Source: Microbulbifer sp. ALW1 (GTDB lineage Bacteria > Pseudomonadota > Gammaproteobacteria > Pseudomonadales > Cellvibrionaceae). Taken from it: a stretch of DNA of 64,000 nucleotides. Positions 45,207 through 54,271 of this stretch are shown piece after piece. The notes under the pieces are model-generated. The model searched no databases. It was not told where the DNA came from and saw only the letters and a list, made by a program, of their open reading frames with translations. Numbering within the stretch: position 1 is the first letter of the stretch; every line of letters starts with the position of its first letter. The stretch lies in NCBI RefSeq assembly GCF_009903625.1, contig NZ_CP047569.1:82001-146000 (forward strand), given 5' to 3'. Position numbers and translations under genes: made by a program.

Positions 45207-46451
45207 TCAGCGATGGAGCTTCTGATATAGATCCGGTTCGCCATTCAGGTATATAGGGGCTGAAATTTTCTCACCCCAGAACTTTGCCACATCCAGATTG
45301 TCATTCAGCCGCGCATTGGACTCGGCAAAATAACCCGGGCAATTGTGATCCAGCTGCTGGCTCCACATGGGCGAATACTCGCGATCATTCCAGCGGGCAT
45401 TGATGTAGGAAATCGCACGGACTACATCAGAGTTATCCCGCACATGCCGGTCGAATTTTTCGATCCACGCTTTCGCCAACTCCGGGGAGCGGGTTACATC
45501 AATTTGCGCAGCACAATCACCGGTATGCGGCGTGACCTCGGCGATAAATACCTTGTGGCCATGATCGCGCGCAAACCGAAGCTCTTGTTGCCCTACTTCC
45601 TCATTGCTACTGGTGAAATACGAATAGCCTATCCAGTCGACATAAGCCCCATCGGTATCCGCCTCGGGGTAGAACTTTTGCATGGTCTCGTAGCTGGCGT
45701 AGCCAAATGACTGCATGACATAGGCCACATTTTTCACAGCCTGCTGCTCCAGAAAGCGCCGGATATGCTTGAACGCGGCCTGGTACTGCTCTGGATCATA
45801 GCCGTTCCAGGAGCCATCGAACTCATAACCAATACGCAGTAACAGCGGACGTTCCCCCTGGGCCTTGGCCCAGTTGGCGAAATTCAGCAACAGGTGATCG
45901 AATTCCCCCCGGGCAATACGGGCAGTATTGCAGTGTTCCTTGCCGCTGCACACCTCACCATTTTTCCCCAACGGACCGGCGATATACATGCCGATGGCCA
46001 CAACCGCCTCATCAAATCCCGGTTCCTGTAGCAGGCAGTCGGTGCACTGCTCACCGCCGCCCCAGTTAGTGGCTTTTAACAGCCCGTCATTGCCGAGATA
46101 GTTCTGCGGATAGTCGGGCGCAAAATCCGGGTACTGGTTGCCGACCTGGTAAGAGATGTAATCGGTAAATCCGGCCGGGCGGGGCAGGATATTCTGATCC
46201 GCCAGCTGGTAGTAAGCGCGCGTTGCCGCCAGGTTCTGGCCGGCAACAACCAGAATCCGACCATCCCTGGGTTCATAGCGGGTATGGGTAGCGTTCGCGG
46301 AACCGCCGTCGGTATTGGCTGCTTTATCCAGCCATCCCCAGCCCCCCGAACTGATTGCCATACTGGTACCGATGCCCACCGCCATCGCGACTGCACTGGC
46401 GAGTGCCGCCGTGCCCACTTTTCTCGACATTTCTTTGCGATGCTCGGTCAC
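45207..46451 (-). CDS. GH26 glycoside hydrolase, probable endo-beta-1,3-xylanase (membrane-anchored)
   Basis: The 414-residue protein has an N-terminal signal or anchor helix (about 11-34) and one GH26 domain. The acid/base Glu is E210 in RIGYEFDGSWNG; the nucleophile is E305 in VFIAEVTPHTG. GH26 contains beta-mannanases and beta-1,3-xylanases; the xylose operon beside it favours xylan, but this is not proven. Two Cys pairs (CTDC and C168/C174) may form disulfides. The start is a GTG at 46451 with AAGGAG upstream. It follows the GPH symporter gene by 19 bases on the same strand, so it belongs to the araC-GH1-symporter operon. Confidence 0.8.
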   Translation of the reverse strand: MTEHRKEMSRKVGTAALASAVAMAVGIGTSMAISSGGWGWLDKAANTDGGSANATHTRYEPRDGRILVVAGQNLAATRAYYQLADQNILPRPAGFTDYISYQVGNQYPDFAPDYPQNYLGNDGLLKATNWGGGEQCTDCLLQEPGFDEAVVAIGMYIAGPLGKNGEVCSGKEHCNTARIARGEFDHLLLNFANWAKAQGERPLLLRIGYEFDGSWNGYDPEQYQAAFKHIRRFLEQQAVKNVAYVMQSFGYASYETMQKFYPEADTDGAYVDWIGYSYFTSSNEEVGQQELRFARDHGHKVFIAEVTPHTGDCAAQIDVTRSPELAKAWIEKFDRHVRDNSDVVRAISYINARWNDREYSPMWSQQLDHNCPGYFAESNARLNDNLDVAKFWGEKISAPIYLNGEPDLYQKLHR

Positions 46452-46470
46452 TGCCTGCTCCTTGTGGTGA

Positions 46471-47940
46471 TTACAACGCGTTTGCGGAATCCGTATGCGG
46501 AGGCTTCCGATTCTGCGCCTGCTGCTGATCGGCTTCACACAGCACGCCAGCCGGCGCTTCGACAGAACGGGCATGAATCGCACGCATTTCAGCGCTGGTA
46601 AGGCGGTAGAATTTCATGATGATGCCGTTGGCAAGGGCGCAGACTGCGGGCATCAACGCGACCAGAACCACAATGCCGCCCATGGCGCGCGCGCTCTGAC
46701 TTTGATTCGCTTCGTAGCCATAAAACGCCAGCAGCCAGCCGGTCAATGCACCACCCACGGCGAGTCCGAGTTTGATCACCAACAGGTGGGCAGAAAAGGC
46801 CATGGCCATATTTTTATTGCCCGATTGCTGCGCACCGTAATCCACCGTATCCGGCACCATGGAAAACATCAGTGGTACCACAATCATCTGGAAAAAATTC
46901 GCCAGCATAAAGGCCGTAAATGCCAGCACCAGCTGTTCGCCAGGAACCAGGTAAAGCACCAGGTGAAATACGATCACACCGATATTCGCCAGCTGAAACA
47001 GTCGCACCTTGCACAGGTAGCGGGTGAGCAGATTGGTAAGCAGGGCACCGGCAACCGCTGCCAGCATACCCGCGGTAATAAACGGGCTCACCAGGTCTTC
47101 GCGACCGAGAAAATATTTGACGTAATAAGGGGTAACAGCACTGCGTACCGCCACCAACACCAGCAGGAAAAACGCCACACCCGCAATCAATAGCCACTGG
47201 CGGTTACCCAATAACTCCACAAGGTCGGCGAAGATGGATTTCTTAGCCGGCGCGGGGGCCTCGACAAGGCGCTCACGGGTGGTCCAGAAGCACACCATAA
47301 AGCACACTACCGCTACGGCCGACAGTACCCCCAGTGTCATCTGATAACCAAAAGCGAGATCGCCGTCGAGTCCGCCAGCAAAATAGTGCACCAGTGGCAT
47401 GGTCAAGGCAGTCACAATCGCGCCGCCAACCATGGCCATGGCAAAGCGGTAGGATTGTACCGAGGCCCGCTCGCGAGGGTCGCTGGTGAGCACGCCGCCC
47501 AGTGCCGAATAGGGAATATTGATAATGGTGTACACCGTCATCAGCGCCGCATAGGTCACATAGGCATACACCAGCTTACCGTTCGCAGAAAGATCTGGTG
47601 TAGTGAAAGCGAGTACCGCCAGTACACCATAAGGTACGGCGGCAAAAAGTAACCATGGGCGATAGCGCCCCCAGCGACTGCGGGTGCGGTCGGCAAGCCC
47701 ACCCATCACCGGATCGGTCACGGCATCGAACAGGCGAACCGCAAGCATCAGGGTACCGACGGCGGCGGCAGAAATTCCGAACACATCGGTGTAGAAGATC
47801 ATCATGAAATTGACAATCACCTGGAAGACGATATTACTGGCGGTATCTCCCAACCCGTAACCCAGTTTCTCTTTTAGCGTCAGGGCTTGCGTGTCATTGC
47901 CCATACCCTCGCCTTTGGACACTTTTCCGTTATCGGTCAT
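46471..47940 (-). CDS. GPH-family sugar/cation symporter
   Basis: The 489-residue protein is a glycoside-pentoside-hexuronide (MelB/XynT-like) symporter: KLGYGLGDTASNIVFQ at the first helix, the signature VRLFDAVTDPVMGGLADRTR with the cation-binding Asp pair, then GRYRPWLLFAAVPYG. Twelve helices are visible. It probably imports xylo-oligosaccharides with H+ or Na+. It lies 23 bases after the GH1 gene and 19 bases before the GH26 gene. The last about 30 residues are a hydrophilic tail. Confidence 0.9.
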   Translation of the reverse strand: MTDNGKVSKGEGMGNDTQALTLKEKLGYGLGDTASNIVFQVIVNFMMIFYTDVFGISAAAVGTLMLAVRLFDAVTDPVMGGLADRTRSRWGRYRPWLLFAAVPYGVLAVLAFTTPDLSANGKLVYAYVTYAALMTVYTIINIPYSALGGVLTSDPRERASVQSYRFAMAMVGGAIVTALTMPLVHYFAGGLDGDLAFGYQMTLGVLSAVAVVCFMVCFWTTRERLVEAPAPAKKSIFADLVELLGNRQWLLIAGVAFFLLVLVAVRSAVTPYYVKYFLGREDLVSPFITAGMLAAVAGALLTNLLTRYLCKVRLFQLANIGVIVFHLVLYLVPGEQLVLAFTAFMLANFFQMIVVPLMFSMVPDTVDYGAQQSGNKNMAMAFSAHLLVIKLGLAVGGALTGWLLAFYGYEANQSQSARAMGGIVVLVALMPAVCALANGIIMKFYRLTSAEMRAIHARSVEAPAGVLCEADQQQAQNRKPPHTDSANAL

Positions 47941-47963
47941 CTCGCTAGCTCACCTGTAAATTT

Positions 47964-49388
47964 TTATTGTTTGGTCAGTGATTTTCGACGCAGCTGCATG
48001 AGCGCCTTTAATGCCAGGGCGCTTGCCTTGGGTGTACGTTGCTGGGTTGCATAATCGACATAGTAGAGCCCAAAGCGCTTGTTGTAGCCTTCGGCCCATT
48101 CGAAGTTATCCAGCAGGCTCCAGGCAAAGTATCCGCGCAGCTTTACACCACTCGCGAGAGCCACTTCCGCGGCCTGCAGGTGGCGCTGCAGGTAGCGAAC
48201 CCGCGCGTTGTCGTTCACAACGCCTTTGCCCTGATCATCGACCTCAAGCCTGTCTGCCGATGCCATTCCATTTTCGGTCACATAGAGCGCGGGGGTGCGC
48301 GGATGCCTGGCCAGATGCCGCAATGTGCGGGTCAAGCCCTGGGGAAAAATTTCCCACCCCATATCCGTTGCATCGGCACCGTCGTAGGGCGGGGTCACAT
48401 AGCCCGCATCATTATCAGCGGCACCGACACGATTGCGTGTGTAGTAATTGAGGCCGAGAAAATCGAGCTCTGCACTGATCAGCGCCATATCACCGGGCAA
48501 CACTAACGGTGCGGATTCCGGATGTCGGTTGAGCACCGGTTCCGGATAACAGCCTTCAAGCAGTGGCTGCAAAAACAGGTCGCGGTTTTCCATATCGGCA
48601 AGCAGGCAGGCATTGCGATCTGCCAGGCTGTTTTCCAGCGGGTCGCTGGGGGAGATATTCAGCACTATGCCCACGTCCGCGGCTGGCGCATTTACACGAA
48701 TCTTCGGCACCGCGAGGCCGTGGGCCAGCAGCAGGTGATGTGCCGCCTGATAGGCCTGCTTTCGATCCCGGATACCGGGCGCATGGATACCGTACAGGTA
48801 TCCGAGAAATGCACTGCACCAGGGCTCGTTCAAGGTGCCGTAAGAAAATACCCGGTCGCCAAACGCCTGGCTGACCACATCGGCGTAGTGCGCAAACGCG
48901 TAAGCAGTATCCCGATTCAGCCAGCCGCCCCGCTCCTGCAAATACTGTGGGAGATCCCAGTGGTACAGGGTCACGAACGGTTTGATACCGCGCTCGTTCA
49001 GAAAATCGAGCTGGCGACGATAGTGGTCCATCGCCAGTTGGTTGACGGTTCCATGAAGATCAGTAATCACCCGCGGCCAGGCGATGGAGAAGCGGTAGGC
49101 GTCTACACCCAGATCCTGCACCAGGCCCAGGTCTTGCTCCCAACGCCGGTAACTTTCGCAGGCGCGACTACCGTCGTCACCGTTGGCTACCCGGCCCGGT
49201 TCTGCACAGAAGGTATCCCAGATACACGGAACCCGACCGTCCACATCCGACGCGCCTTCAATCTGAAATGCAGCGGTGGCCACGCCAAAAATAAAGTCCT
49301 CCCGCAACAGCGGAGAGTCTTCTTCCAGGCCTAGGATATTGCAGTAATCGTCGGTGTTCCCCGACGCATTTTCTCTCGTCATACTCAC
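47964..49388 (-). CDS. GH1 beta-glycosidase
   Basis: The 474-residue enzyme has the GH1 signatures: FIFGVATAAFQIEGASDVDG at the N-terminus, the acid/base Glu in TLNEPWCSAF, the nucleophile Glu in YVTENGMAS, and SLLDNFEWAEGYNKRFG near the end. No signal peptide, so it acts in the cytoplasm, on imported oligosaccharides. GH1 enzymes are mostly beta-glucosidases but some cleave beta-xylosides; in this operon either a xylosidase or a mixed-linkage role is possible. The GTG at 49388 overlaps the araC stop (GTGA); an ATG at 49382 is the alternative. Confidence 0.92.
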   Translation of the reverse strand: MSMTRENASGNTDDYCNILGLEEDSPLLREDFIFGVATAAFQIEGASDVDGRVPCIWDTFCAEPGRVANGDDGSRACESYRRWEQDLGLVQDLGVDAYRFSIAWPRVITDLHGTVNQLAMDHYRRQLDFLNERGIKPFVTLYHWDLPQYLQERGGWLNRDTAYAFAHYADVVSQAFGDRVFSYGTLNEPWCSAFLGYLYGIHAPGIRDRKQAYQAAHHLLLAHGLAVPKIRVNAPAADVGIVLNISPSDPLENSLADRNACLLADMENRDLFLQPLLEGCYPEPVLNRHPESAPLVLPGDMALISAELDFLGLNYYTRNRVGAADNDAGYVTPPYDGADATDMGWEIFPQGLTRTLRHLARHPRTPALYVTENGMASADRLEVDDQGKGVVNDNARVRYLQRHLQAAEVALASGVKLRGYFAWSLLDNFEWAEGYNKRFGLYYVDYATQQRTPKASALALKALMQLRRKSLTKQ

Positions 49389-50227
49389 AAGCTTTCCACC
49401 GTCGTTTTACGAAAGGCCTGAGGTGTAACACCAAAAACGCGTTTGAACTTGCTGCAGAAATGCGCGCTGTCACTAAACTCGCACTGGAAGGCGATATCCG
49501 CAATACGGAGATTGGAGGTCGAAAGCAACTGCACCGCGTGCTGCAACTTCCTCTTCAACAGAAAGTCCTGATAACGCAGGTTCAGGGTTGCGTGAAACAG
49601 GCGGGAAAAATGGCTGCGGGAAATGCCGCACAGATCTGCGGCCTGATCCAGGGTGAGCGAGAGCTTGCTGCTGTCCTGAAAATATTTCAGCACTGGCTCC
49701 AGGCGCCCGAGGCCGGTAGAGCGGGACACATCCGCCGCATCTTCCTGGATCACTACTTTTTCAATCTGGATCAACAACAGCTGCAACACCCGATTGCGCA
49801 GTAACAACTGTTCGGAGCTGACGTTCACTTCACAGCACCAGTGCAGCATCATGGTCAGCCGCTGCAACATTTTGTCTTGCAAACGGCAGACAGCACTGGG
49901 CATATCCTGTGCGGTATAGCCCAGAGACAATTCATCCATAACCTGCGGCTCAAACTGCAGCAGAAAAAATTCCTGTTCGCCGTATTCCATCACCATTTCA
50001 TGCACAGAAAGTGAGGGAAGGTAGAGCAGGGTTCCGTCCTGAATGGGAAATTCAGTACCGTCCAGAAATATTTTTCCGGCGCCCTTCACGAACAACATCA
50101 CCTCGAACATCATATGGAAATGCGGGGCGATATCGCACCGGTCTTCGGGCGAAAACTGATAGTAAGCAGACTTTACCGTCTGCCCCTGGGGCAGCTCGAT
50201 ATTTTCGTACAAGAGGGCGCTGTTCAT
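49385..50227 (-). CDS. AraC-family regulator of the GH1/GH26 operon
   Basis: The 280-residue protein has an N-terminal cupin sensor (about 10-160; CDIAPHFHMMFEVMLFVKGAG, YLPSLSVHEMV) and a C-terminal AraC DNA-binding domain (about 180-278) with two helix-turn-helix motifs, the second FQCEFSDSAHFCSKFKRVFG. It is first of the operon, overlapping GH1, and divergent from GH43. The start at 50227 fits family alignment; an earlier ATG at 50287 would only add an unconserved basic tail. It most likely senses a xylose or xylo-oligosaccharide signal and activates both directions. Confidence 0.9.
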   Translation of the reverse strand: MNSALLYENIELPQGQTVKSAYYQFSPEDRCDIAPHFHMMFEVMLFVKGAGKIFLDGTEFPIQDGTLLYLPSLSVHEMVMEYGEQEFFLLQFEPQVMDELSLGYTAQDMPSAVCRLQDKMLQRLTMMLHWCCEVNVSSEQLLLRNRVLQLLLIQIEKVVIQEDAADVSRSTGLGRLEPVLKYFQDSSKLSLTLDQAADLCGISRSHFSRLFHATLNLRYQDFLLKRKLQHAVQLLSTSNLRIADIAFQCEFSDSAHFCSKFKRVFGVTPQAFRKTTVESL

Positions 50228-50386
50228 CGCAGGCTTCCTCGCTCTCCATCGCTTGTCATCAATGCTCTTGCGCCGGCAAACCGCCAAAGAGCAACATTTT
50301 TATATTTATTGGTAATTCGATTACATATATCTGCAATTCATATCAATATCATACTGCAAACAACGATAAAGTCTACGGAGATAGCG
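50228..50386. promoter_or_regulatory. Divergent araC / GH43 control region
   Basis: This A/T-rich 159-bp gap contains promoters in both directions. CTGCAA occurs at 50331-50336 and 50354-50359, 23 bases apart in direct orientation, a spacing seen at AraC-family sites. No exact sigma-70 promoter stands out. Confidence 0.4.
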
Positions 50387-52087
50387 GTGCAGCATTTCAT
50401 TCAGAACCCCATACTTCCCGGGTTCAACCCGGACCCGAGCGTGATCCGGGTGGGAGAGGATTTCTATATCGCCACCTCTACCTTCGAATGGTTCCCGGGT
50501 ATTCGGCTCCACCACTCAAAAGATCTGGTGCACTGGCGGCTTGTGGGACACGCGCTCACACGGCGCGACCAGATCGACATGCGCGGTTTCAATAATTCCG
50601 ACGGTGTCTATGCTCCCGCACTCAGTCATGCGGATGGAAAATTCTGGCTGACCTTTTCCTGCACCCACAACAGTCGCGGCGGCGCCTGGATGAGCACGCC
50701 CTGTTTTGTGGTTACTGCAGATAAGATTGAAGGCCCATGGAGTGACCCGATTGCGATTGGTGGTGGCGGTTTTGACCCCTCCCTGTTTCACGATGACGAC
50801 GGCCGCAAATGGGTAGTCAACATGACCTGGGACGGCAGAGCGGGTCACAATAAGTTCGGTGATATCACCCTTCAGGAATTTGATGCGGAACACCGCAAGC
50901 TCAAGGGCCCGCGCATTCCGGTTTTCTCCGGCACCGAGCTGGGTTGCACCGAGGGTCCCCAGATTCTCAAGAAGGATGGCTACTATTACCTGATCACGGC
51001 CGAGGGCGGCACCGAATGGAATCACGCGGTCACCGTTTGCCGCGCTAAAAACCTGTTCGGTCCCTACGAACTGCACCCGCAAAAACACGTGCTCACCTCG
51101 CGCTTTCAGGAAGACAATCCACTGCAAAGAGCCGGCCACGGATTTTTGGTGGATACCCCCAAGGGAGAGTGGTACCTCACGCATCTGTGCGGCCGCCCGG
51201 TATACGATCCTGAGGCCTACGGTTTTGGGCCAAAATACGGCACCGGCTTTTCCATTCTCGGTCGCGAGACCGGTATCCAGAAAGTGGAGTGGCGCGACGG
51301 CTGGCCATGGCTCGCCTGCGGTGGCAATGCACCGCAATTACAGGTTGCCGCTCCCGACCTCCAGCAGCACCCCTGGCCACAATCATCCCAATACATCGAT
51401 CATTTTGACGAACCGACCCTTTCCCCGCAGTGGCAGACACTGCGCGAGCCCGCGGAAGCGTCCTGGTGTTCACTCTCCCAAAGAGCGGGTCACCTTCGCC
51501 TGACCGGTCGCCATTACCTGGCGTCCAGATTTGATCAGAGCCTGCTGGCGCGACGAATTGAACACCACCGGATGCGCGCGGAAACCCGCGTGGACTTTCA
51601 CCCGGAATCGCCGATGGAAATGGCGGGGCTGGTGGTCTACTACGACAATACCAACTACTACTTCCTCAAGATCACAAGCGAAGACAACGGCAAAAAAATT
51701 GTGCAGGTTTGCGCATCCATCGCCGGCGCATACAGCGAGCCCGGCGGGGCGGGACAGAAAGGGGAAAAGGCGATCATTGAAAACAGTGACCCGCTGTATC
51801 TACGGGTAACCCTGGATACCCAGTGGTACCAGTTCAGCTATTCCACCGACGGGCGCCACTGGGCAAATATTGGCCCGCGCCTGAACAGCACACCACTATC
51901 CGACGAGTACGGGAACCTGATTTTCAAGTTTACCGGCAGCATGGTGGGAATCTTCGCCTGCGATGTAAATGAGCAGGGCAGATACGCAGACTTCAGCCAT
52001 TTCTCTTATCAACAGCTCGCAGAAGAAAGCACGGTTGGCGAACCTGACACTGTACAGGAATCCGTTGCGCTGGAAGTCGTATCATGA
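50387..52087 (+). CDS. GH43 beta-xylosidase-like enzyme
   Basis: The 566-residue enzyme starts at a GTG with CGGAG six bases upstream; the frame is open further up but this start gives the family N-terminus QHFIQNPILPGFNPDPSV. The catalytic base is the Asp in NPDPSVI, the pKa-modulating Asp is in GGGGFDPSLF, and the acid Glu is in LGCTEGPQI. A C-terminal concanavalin-like domain (about 340-550) is typical for this branch. No signal peptide is present, so it works inside the cell on imported xylo-oligomers. It overlaps the next gene by ATGA. Confidence 0.9.
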   Translation: MQHFIQNPILPGFNPDPSVIRVGEDFYIATSTFEWFPGIRLHHSKDLVHWRLVGHALTRRDQIDMRGFNNSDGVYAPALSHADGKFWLTFSCTHNSRGGAWMSTPCFVVTADKIEGPWSDPIAIGGGGFDPSLFHDDDGRKWVVNMTWDGRAGHNKFGDITLQEFDAEHRKLKGPRIPVFSGTELGCTEGPQILKKDGYYYLITAEGGTEWNHAVTVCRAKNLFGPYELHPQKHVLTSRFQEDNPLQRAGHGFLVDTPKGEWYLTHLCGRPVYDPEAYGFGPKYGTGFSILGRETGIQKVEWRDGWPWLACGGNAPQLQVAAPDLQQHPWPQSSQYIDHFDEPTLSPQWQTLREPAEASWCSLSQRAGHLRLTGRHYLASRFDQSLLARRIEHHRMRAETRVDFHPESPMEMAGLVVYYDNTNYYFLKITSEDNGKKIVQVCASIAGAYSEPGGAGQKGEKAIIENSDPLYLRVTLDTQWYQFSYSTDGRHWANIGPRLNSTPLSDEYGNLIFKFTGSMVGIFACDVNEQGRYADFSHFSYQQLAEESTVGEPDTVQESVALEVVS

Positions 52088-53424
52088 AATCCGTGCTCAC
52101 TCATCACCTCAGAGATCACCTCAGAAATCGTATCCGTATTTTCCCCCTGATAGCGGCAACCCTACTTCTTGTTGTTGGCTGCGACCGCGGGGAAAGTACG
52201 TCTCAGCCTCAATCCCCGAGCACAAAGATGTCATCGGCCGACGAAGCTGCGGCCAAAAACGGTCACCGCTTCTCCGCAATGTTTGTTCCCGAGGAACAGC
52301 GGCAATTGTTGTTTATCGGCCAGGATCGCAAGTCCATCGACGGTTACGTCAATAGCGGGCATTTCCCGGCGCCGGGAGGCGTCACGGCTTATATCGTCCC
52401 GATTTATGAGCTGCGCAACCCTGACAAGTATTTCGGTGGAATGGGCCTCGATAATAACCTGCAACCCACAGAGCGCGCTGCGGATTGGGGCGGCGGTCCC
52501 GCCAATGCCTGGAAGCTGGCGAAAGATTTTCCGGATTCCGCACTGGCCATCGGTCTCGATATCAATGAATCCTTCCGCGCAAACGGATTGTCGGAAATTG
52601 CCGATGGGAAGTTCGATGCAGAGATCGACAAGCTGGCCGCTTTTATCCGGCTGGCAGAATCCCCGGTTTTTCTGCGCATCGGCTACGAGTTCGACGGTGT
52701 CTGGAATCAGGGGTACGAGAAAGCCAGCGAGTATGTGGCGGCCTGGCGGCACATCGTAGATCGAATCCGTCACCCCGGTGGCGACCAGCTGGGGCCCGAC
52801 AATGTCGTTTTTGTCTGGCAGGGTTCCGCTTCTCCTGCGGATGACGCCATCGAAGGTAAGTTCGAGGGCGATATCGGCATCTGGTATCCGGGCGACAGCT
52901 ATGTGGACTGGATAGGCCTGTCCTGGTTCCTGTTAATCGATGAATCCGGCATACACCCGAAAATTCCCAGGCAGCAGATGGCCACCCAGCGCCAGCTGGC
53001 GGATCAGATTCTCAATTTTGCCCGCGCCCACAGCAAACCGGTGTTTGTTGCCGAGTCGGCGCCACAGGGTTACGACCTGAAGCAACAGTTCAATGCCAAT
53101 ATCAATGTAATGATCGATGGCCCAGCCGCCGAGAACAAGGTAGCCGCCTCTGGTGAACAGATATGGCAGCAGTGGTTTGCGCCCTACTTTGATTACATGC
53201 ACGAAAACCGGGACATTATCCGCGCCGTCGCCTACATCAATTGCAACTGGGATGAGCAACCCATGTGGGGCCACCCATACGACAACGGCTTCTGGGGCGA
53301 CACCCGGGTCGAAACCAACCCGATCATCCGCGATTACTGGTTACAGGAAATTCAAAAACCACACTGGGTGCACGCACACAAGCAAAGCCTGGCGCACTCA
53401 CCGGATCAACAAGCGGCGCGATGA
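52084..53424 (+). CDS. GH26 lipoprotein, probable endo-beta-1,3-xylanase
   Basis: The 446-residue protein has a lipoprotein signal (ATLLLVVGCDRGE, Cys 33) and a single GH26 domain (about 70-430). Acid/base E202 lies in RIGYEFDGVWNQ and nucleophile E324 in PVFVAESAPQGYD. The segment FIGQDRKSIDGYV is shared with the modular GH26 downstream. Aspartate after the lipid Cys suggests inner-membrane retention, so it may act on the periplasmic side. It overlaps GH43 by four bases. Beta-mannanase is the other possibility for GH26. Confidence 0.82.
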   Translation: MKSVLTHHLRDHLRNRIRIFPLIAATLLLVVGCDRGESTSQPQSPSTKMSSADEAAAKNGHRFSAMFVPEEQRQLLFIGQDRKSIDGYVNSGHFPAPGGVTAYIVPIYELRNPDKYFGGMGLDNNLQPTERAADWGGGPANAWKLAKDFPDSALAIGLDINESFRANGLSEIADGKFDAEIDKLAAFIRLAESPVFLRIGYEFDGVWNQGYEKASEYVAAWRHIVDRIRHPGGDQLGPDNVVFVWQGSASPADDAIEGKFEGDIGIWYPGDSYVDWIGLSWFLLIDESGIHPKIPRQQMATQRQLADQILNFARAHSKPVFVAESAPQGYDLKQQFNANINVMIDGPAAENKVAASGEQIWQQWFAPYFDYMHENRDIIRAVAYINCNWDEQPMWGHPYDNGFWGDTRVETNPIIRDYWLQEIQKPHWVHAHKQSLAHSPDQQAAR

Positions 53425-53462
53425 CATCACGCGTGCAACAGTATTAATCGAGGTTAGCAATT

Positions 53463-54176
53463 ATGGATATCAAGGCACTGGCTGCCCAGTTTTGGGATCA
53501 GGGCTATCTGGTTCTCGAGGATTTTTTCCCTTCGGCGTTAATGGATAACTATCAGCAGCTGATTCTGGACCATTTCGGCGAGAACCCGGAATTTGTGCAC
53601 AACGATGAGTTCCTGGAAAAGTCAGCCACCCAGGTGATTCCCTGGTTTCCGCAACGGGAAGGCTGTGATGCTTTCGACATTGCAGAACAGGACCATCGAC
53701 TGAAAGTACTGACCGAGGAAATTCTTGGTGCTGGCTGGTACTCCCAGTACAGCATGGTGATGTTCTCCCGTCAGGGCACCAAGGGACAGGCCTGGCATCA
53801 GGACTGCCGCACCGATGACCCGAACCTGTTTAATGTGAACCGGCTGATCTATACCGCTGATATCACCGATGAAATCGGCGGCCAGACGCTGGTAGTACCC
53901 GGCTCGCACAAACGCGGCACCATTTCTACCGGCCCGGTGGATGAGGATTTTTCCGATCAGGTGGTTCTGAAACCGAAGAAAGGCACCCTGGTATTACTGC
54001 ACGGCCATACCTGGCACCGGGTGTTGCCGGTTTCGGGAAAATACCGGGTTTCCACCAATTACCGCTGCGCCTCCCTGGGCACCCCGGAAGACATTACCGA
54101 TATTTGTGTATATCGAAATATGCGCTACCAATTCTCTACCAGCGAAGTGATCGAGGACCGCTTGCTGGCCATATAA
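53463..54176 (+). CDS. Phytanoyl-CoA dioxygenase (PhyH) family protein
   Basis: The 237-residue protein has the 2-oxoglutarate/Fe(II) oxygenase fold. The iron ligands are His/Asp in AWHQDCRTD and the distal His in LHGHTWHRVLP, with an Arg in YRVSTNYR for 2-oxoglutarate. PhyH relatives hydroxylate varied small molecules. It is the third gene after GH43 and the GH26 lipoprotein, 38 bases downstream with a GAGG site, so it is probably in that operon. A role in the xylan locus is unexpected and its substrate unknown; no signal peptide is seen. Confidence 0.82.
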   Translation: MDIKALAAQFWDQGYLVLEDFFPSALMDNYQQLILDHFGENPEFVHNDEFLEKSATQVIPWFPQREGCDAFDIAEQDHRLKVLTEEILGAGWYSQYSMVMFSRQGTKGQAWHQDCRTDDPNLFNVNRLIYTADITDEIGGQTLVVPGSHKRGTISTGPVDEDFSDQVVLKPKKGTLVLLHGHTWHRVLPVSGKYRVSTNYRCASLGTPEDITDICVYRNMRYQFSTSEVIEDRLLAI

Positions 54177-54271
54177 AGTGATATGAGGTGATATTCAGGT
54201 ACATGTGCAGGCTGCACGGCTTGAATTCACCTCTCATTTTCTCGCTTTTGATTTACCCGGCTTATACCCCG

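Noticed and set aside
50114..50386. A longer N-terminus for the GH43 enzyme
   Set aside because: The added 91 residues lie antisense to the araC start and promoter and have no GH43 similarity; the GTG at 50387 has a proper ribosome site.
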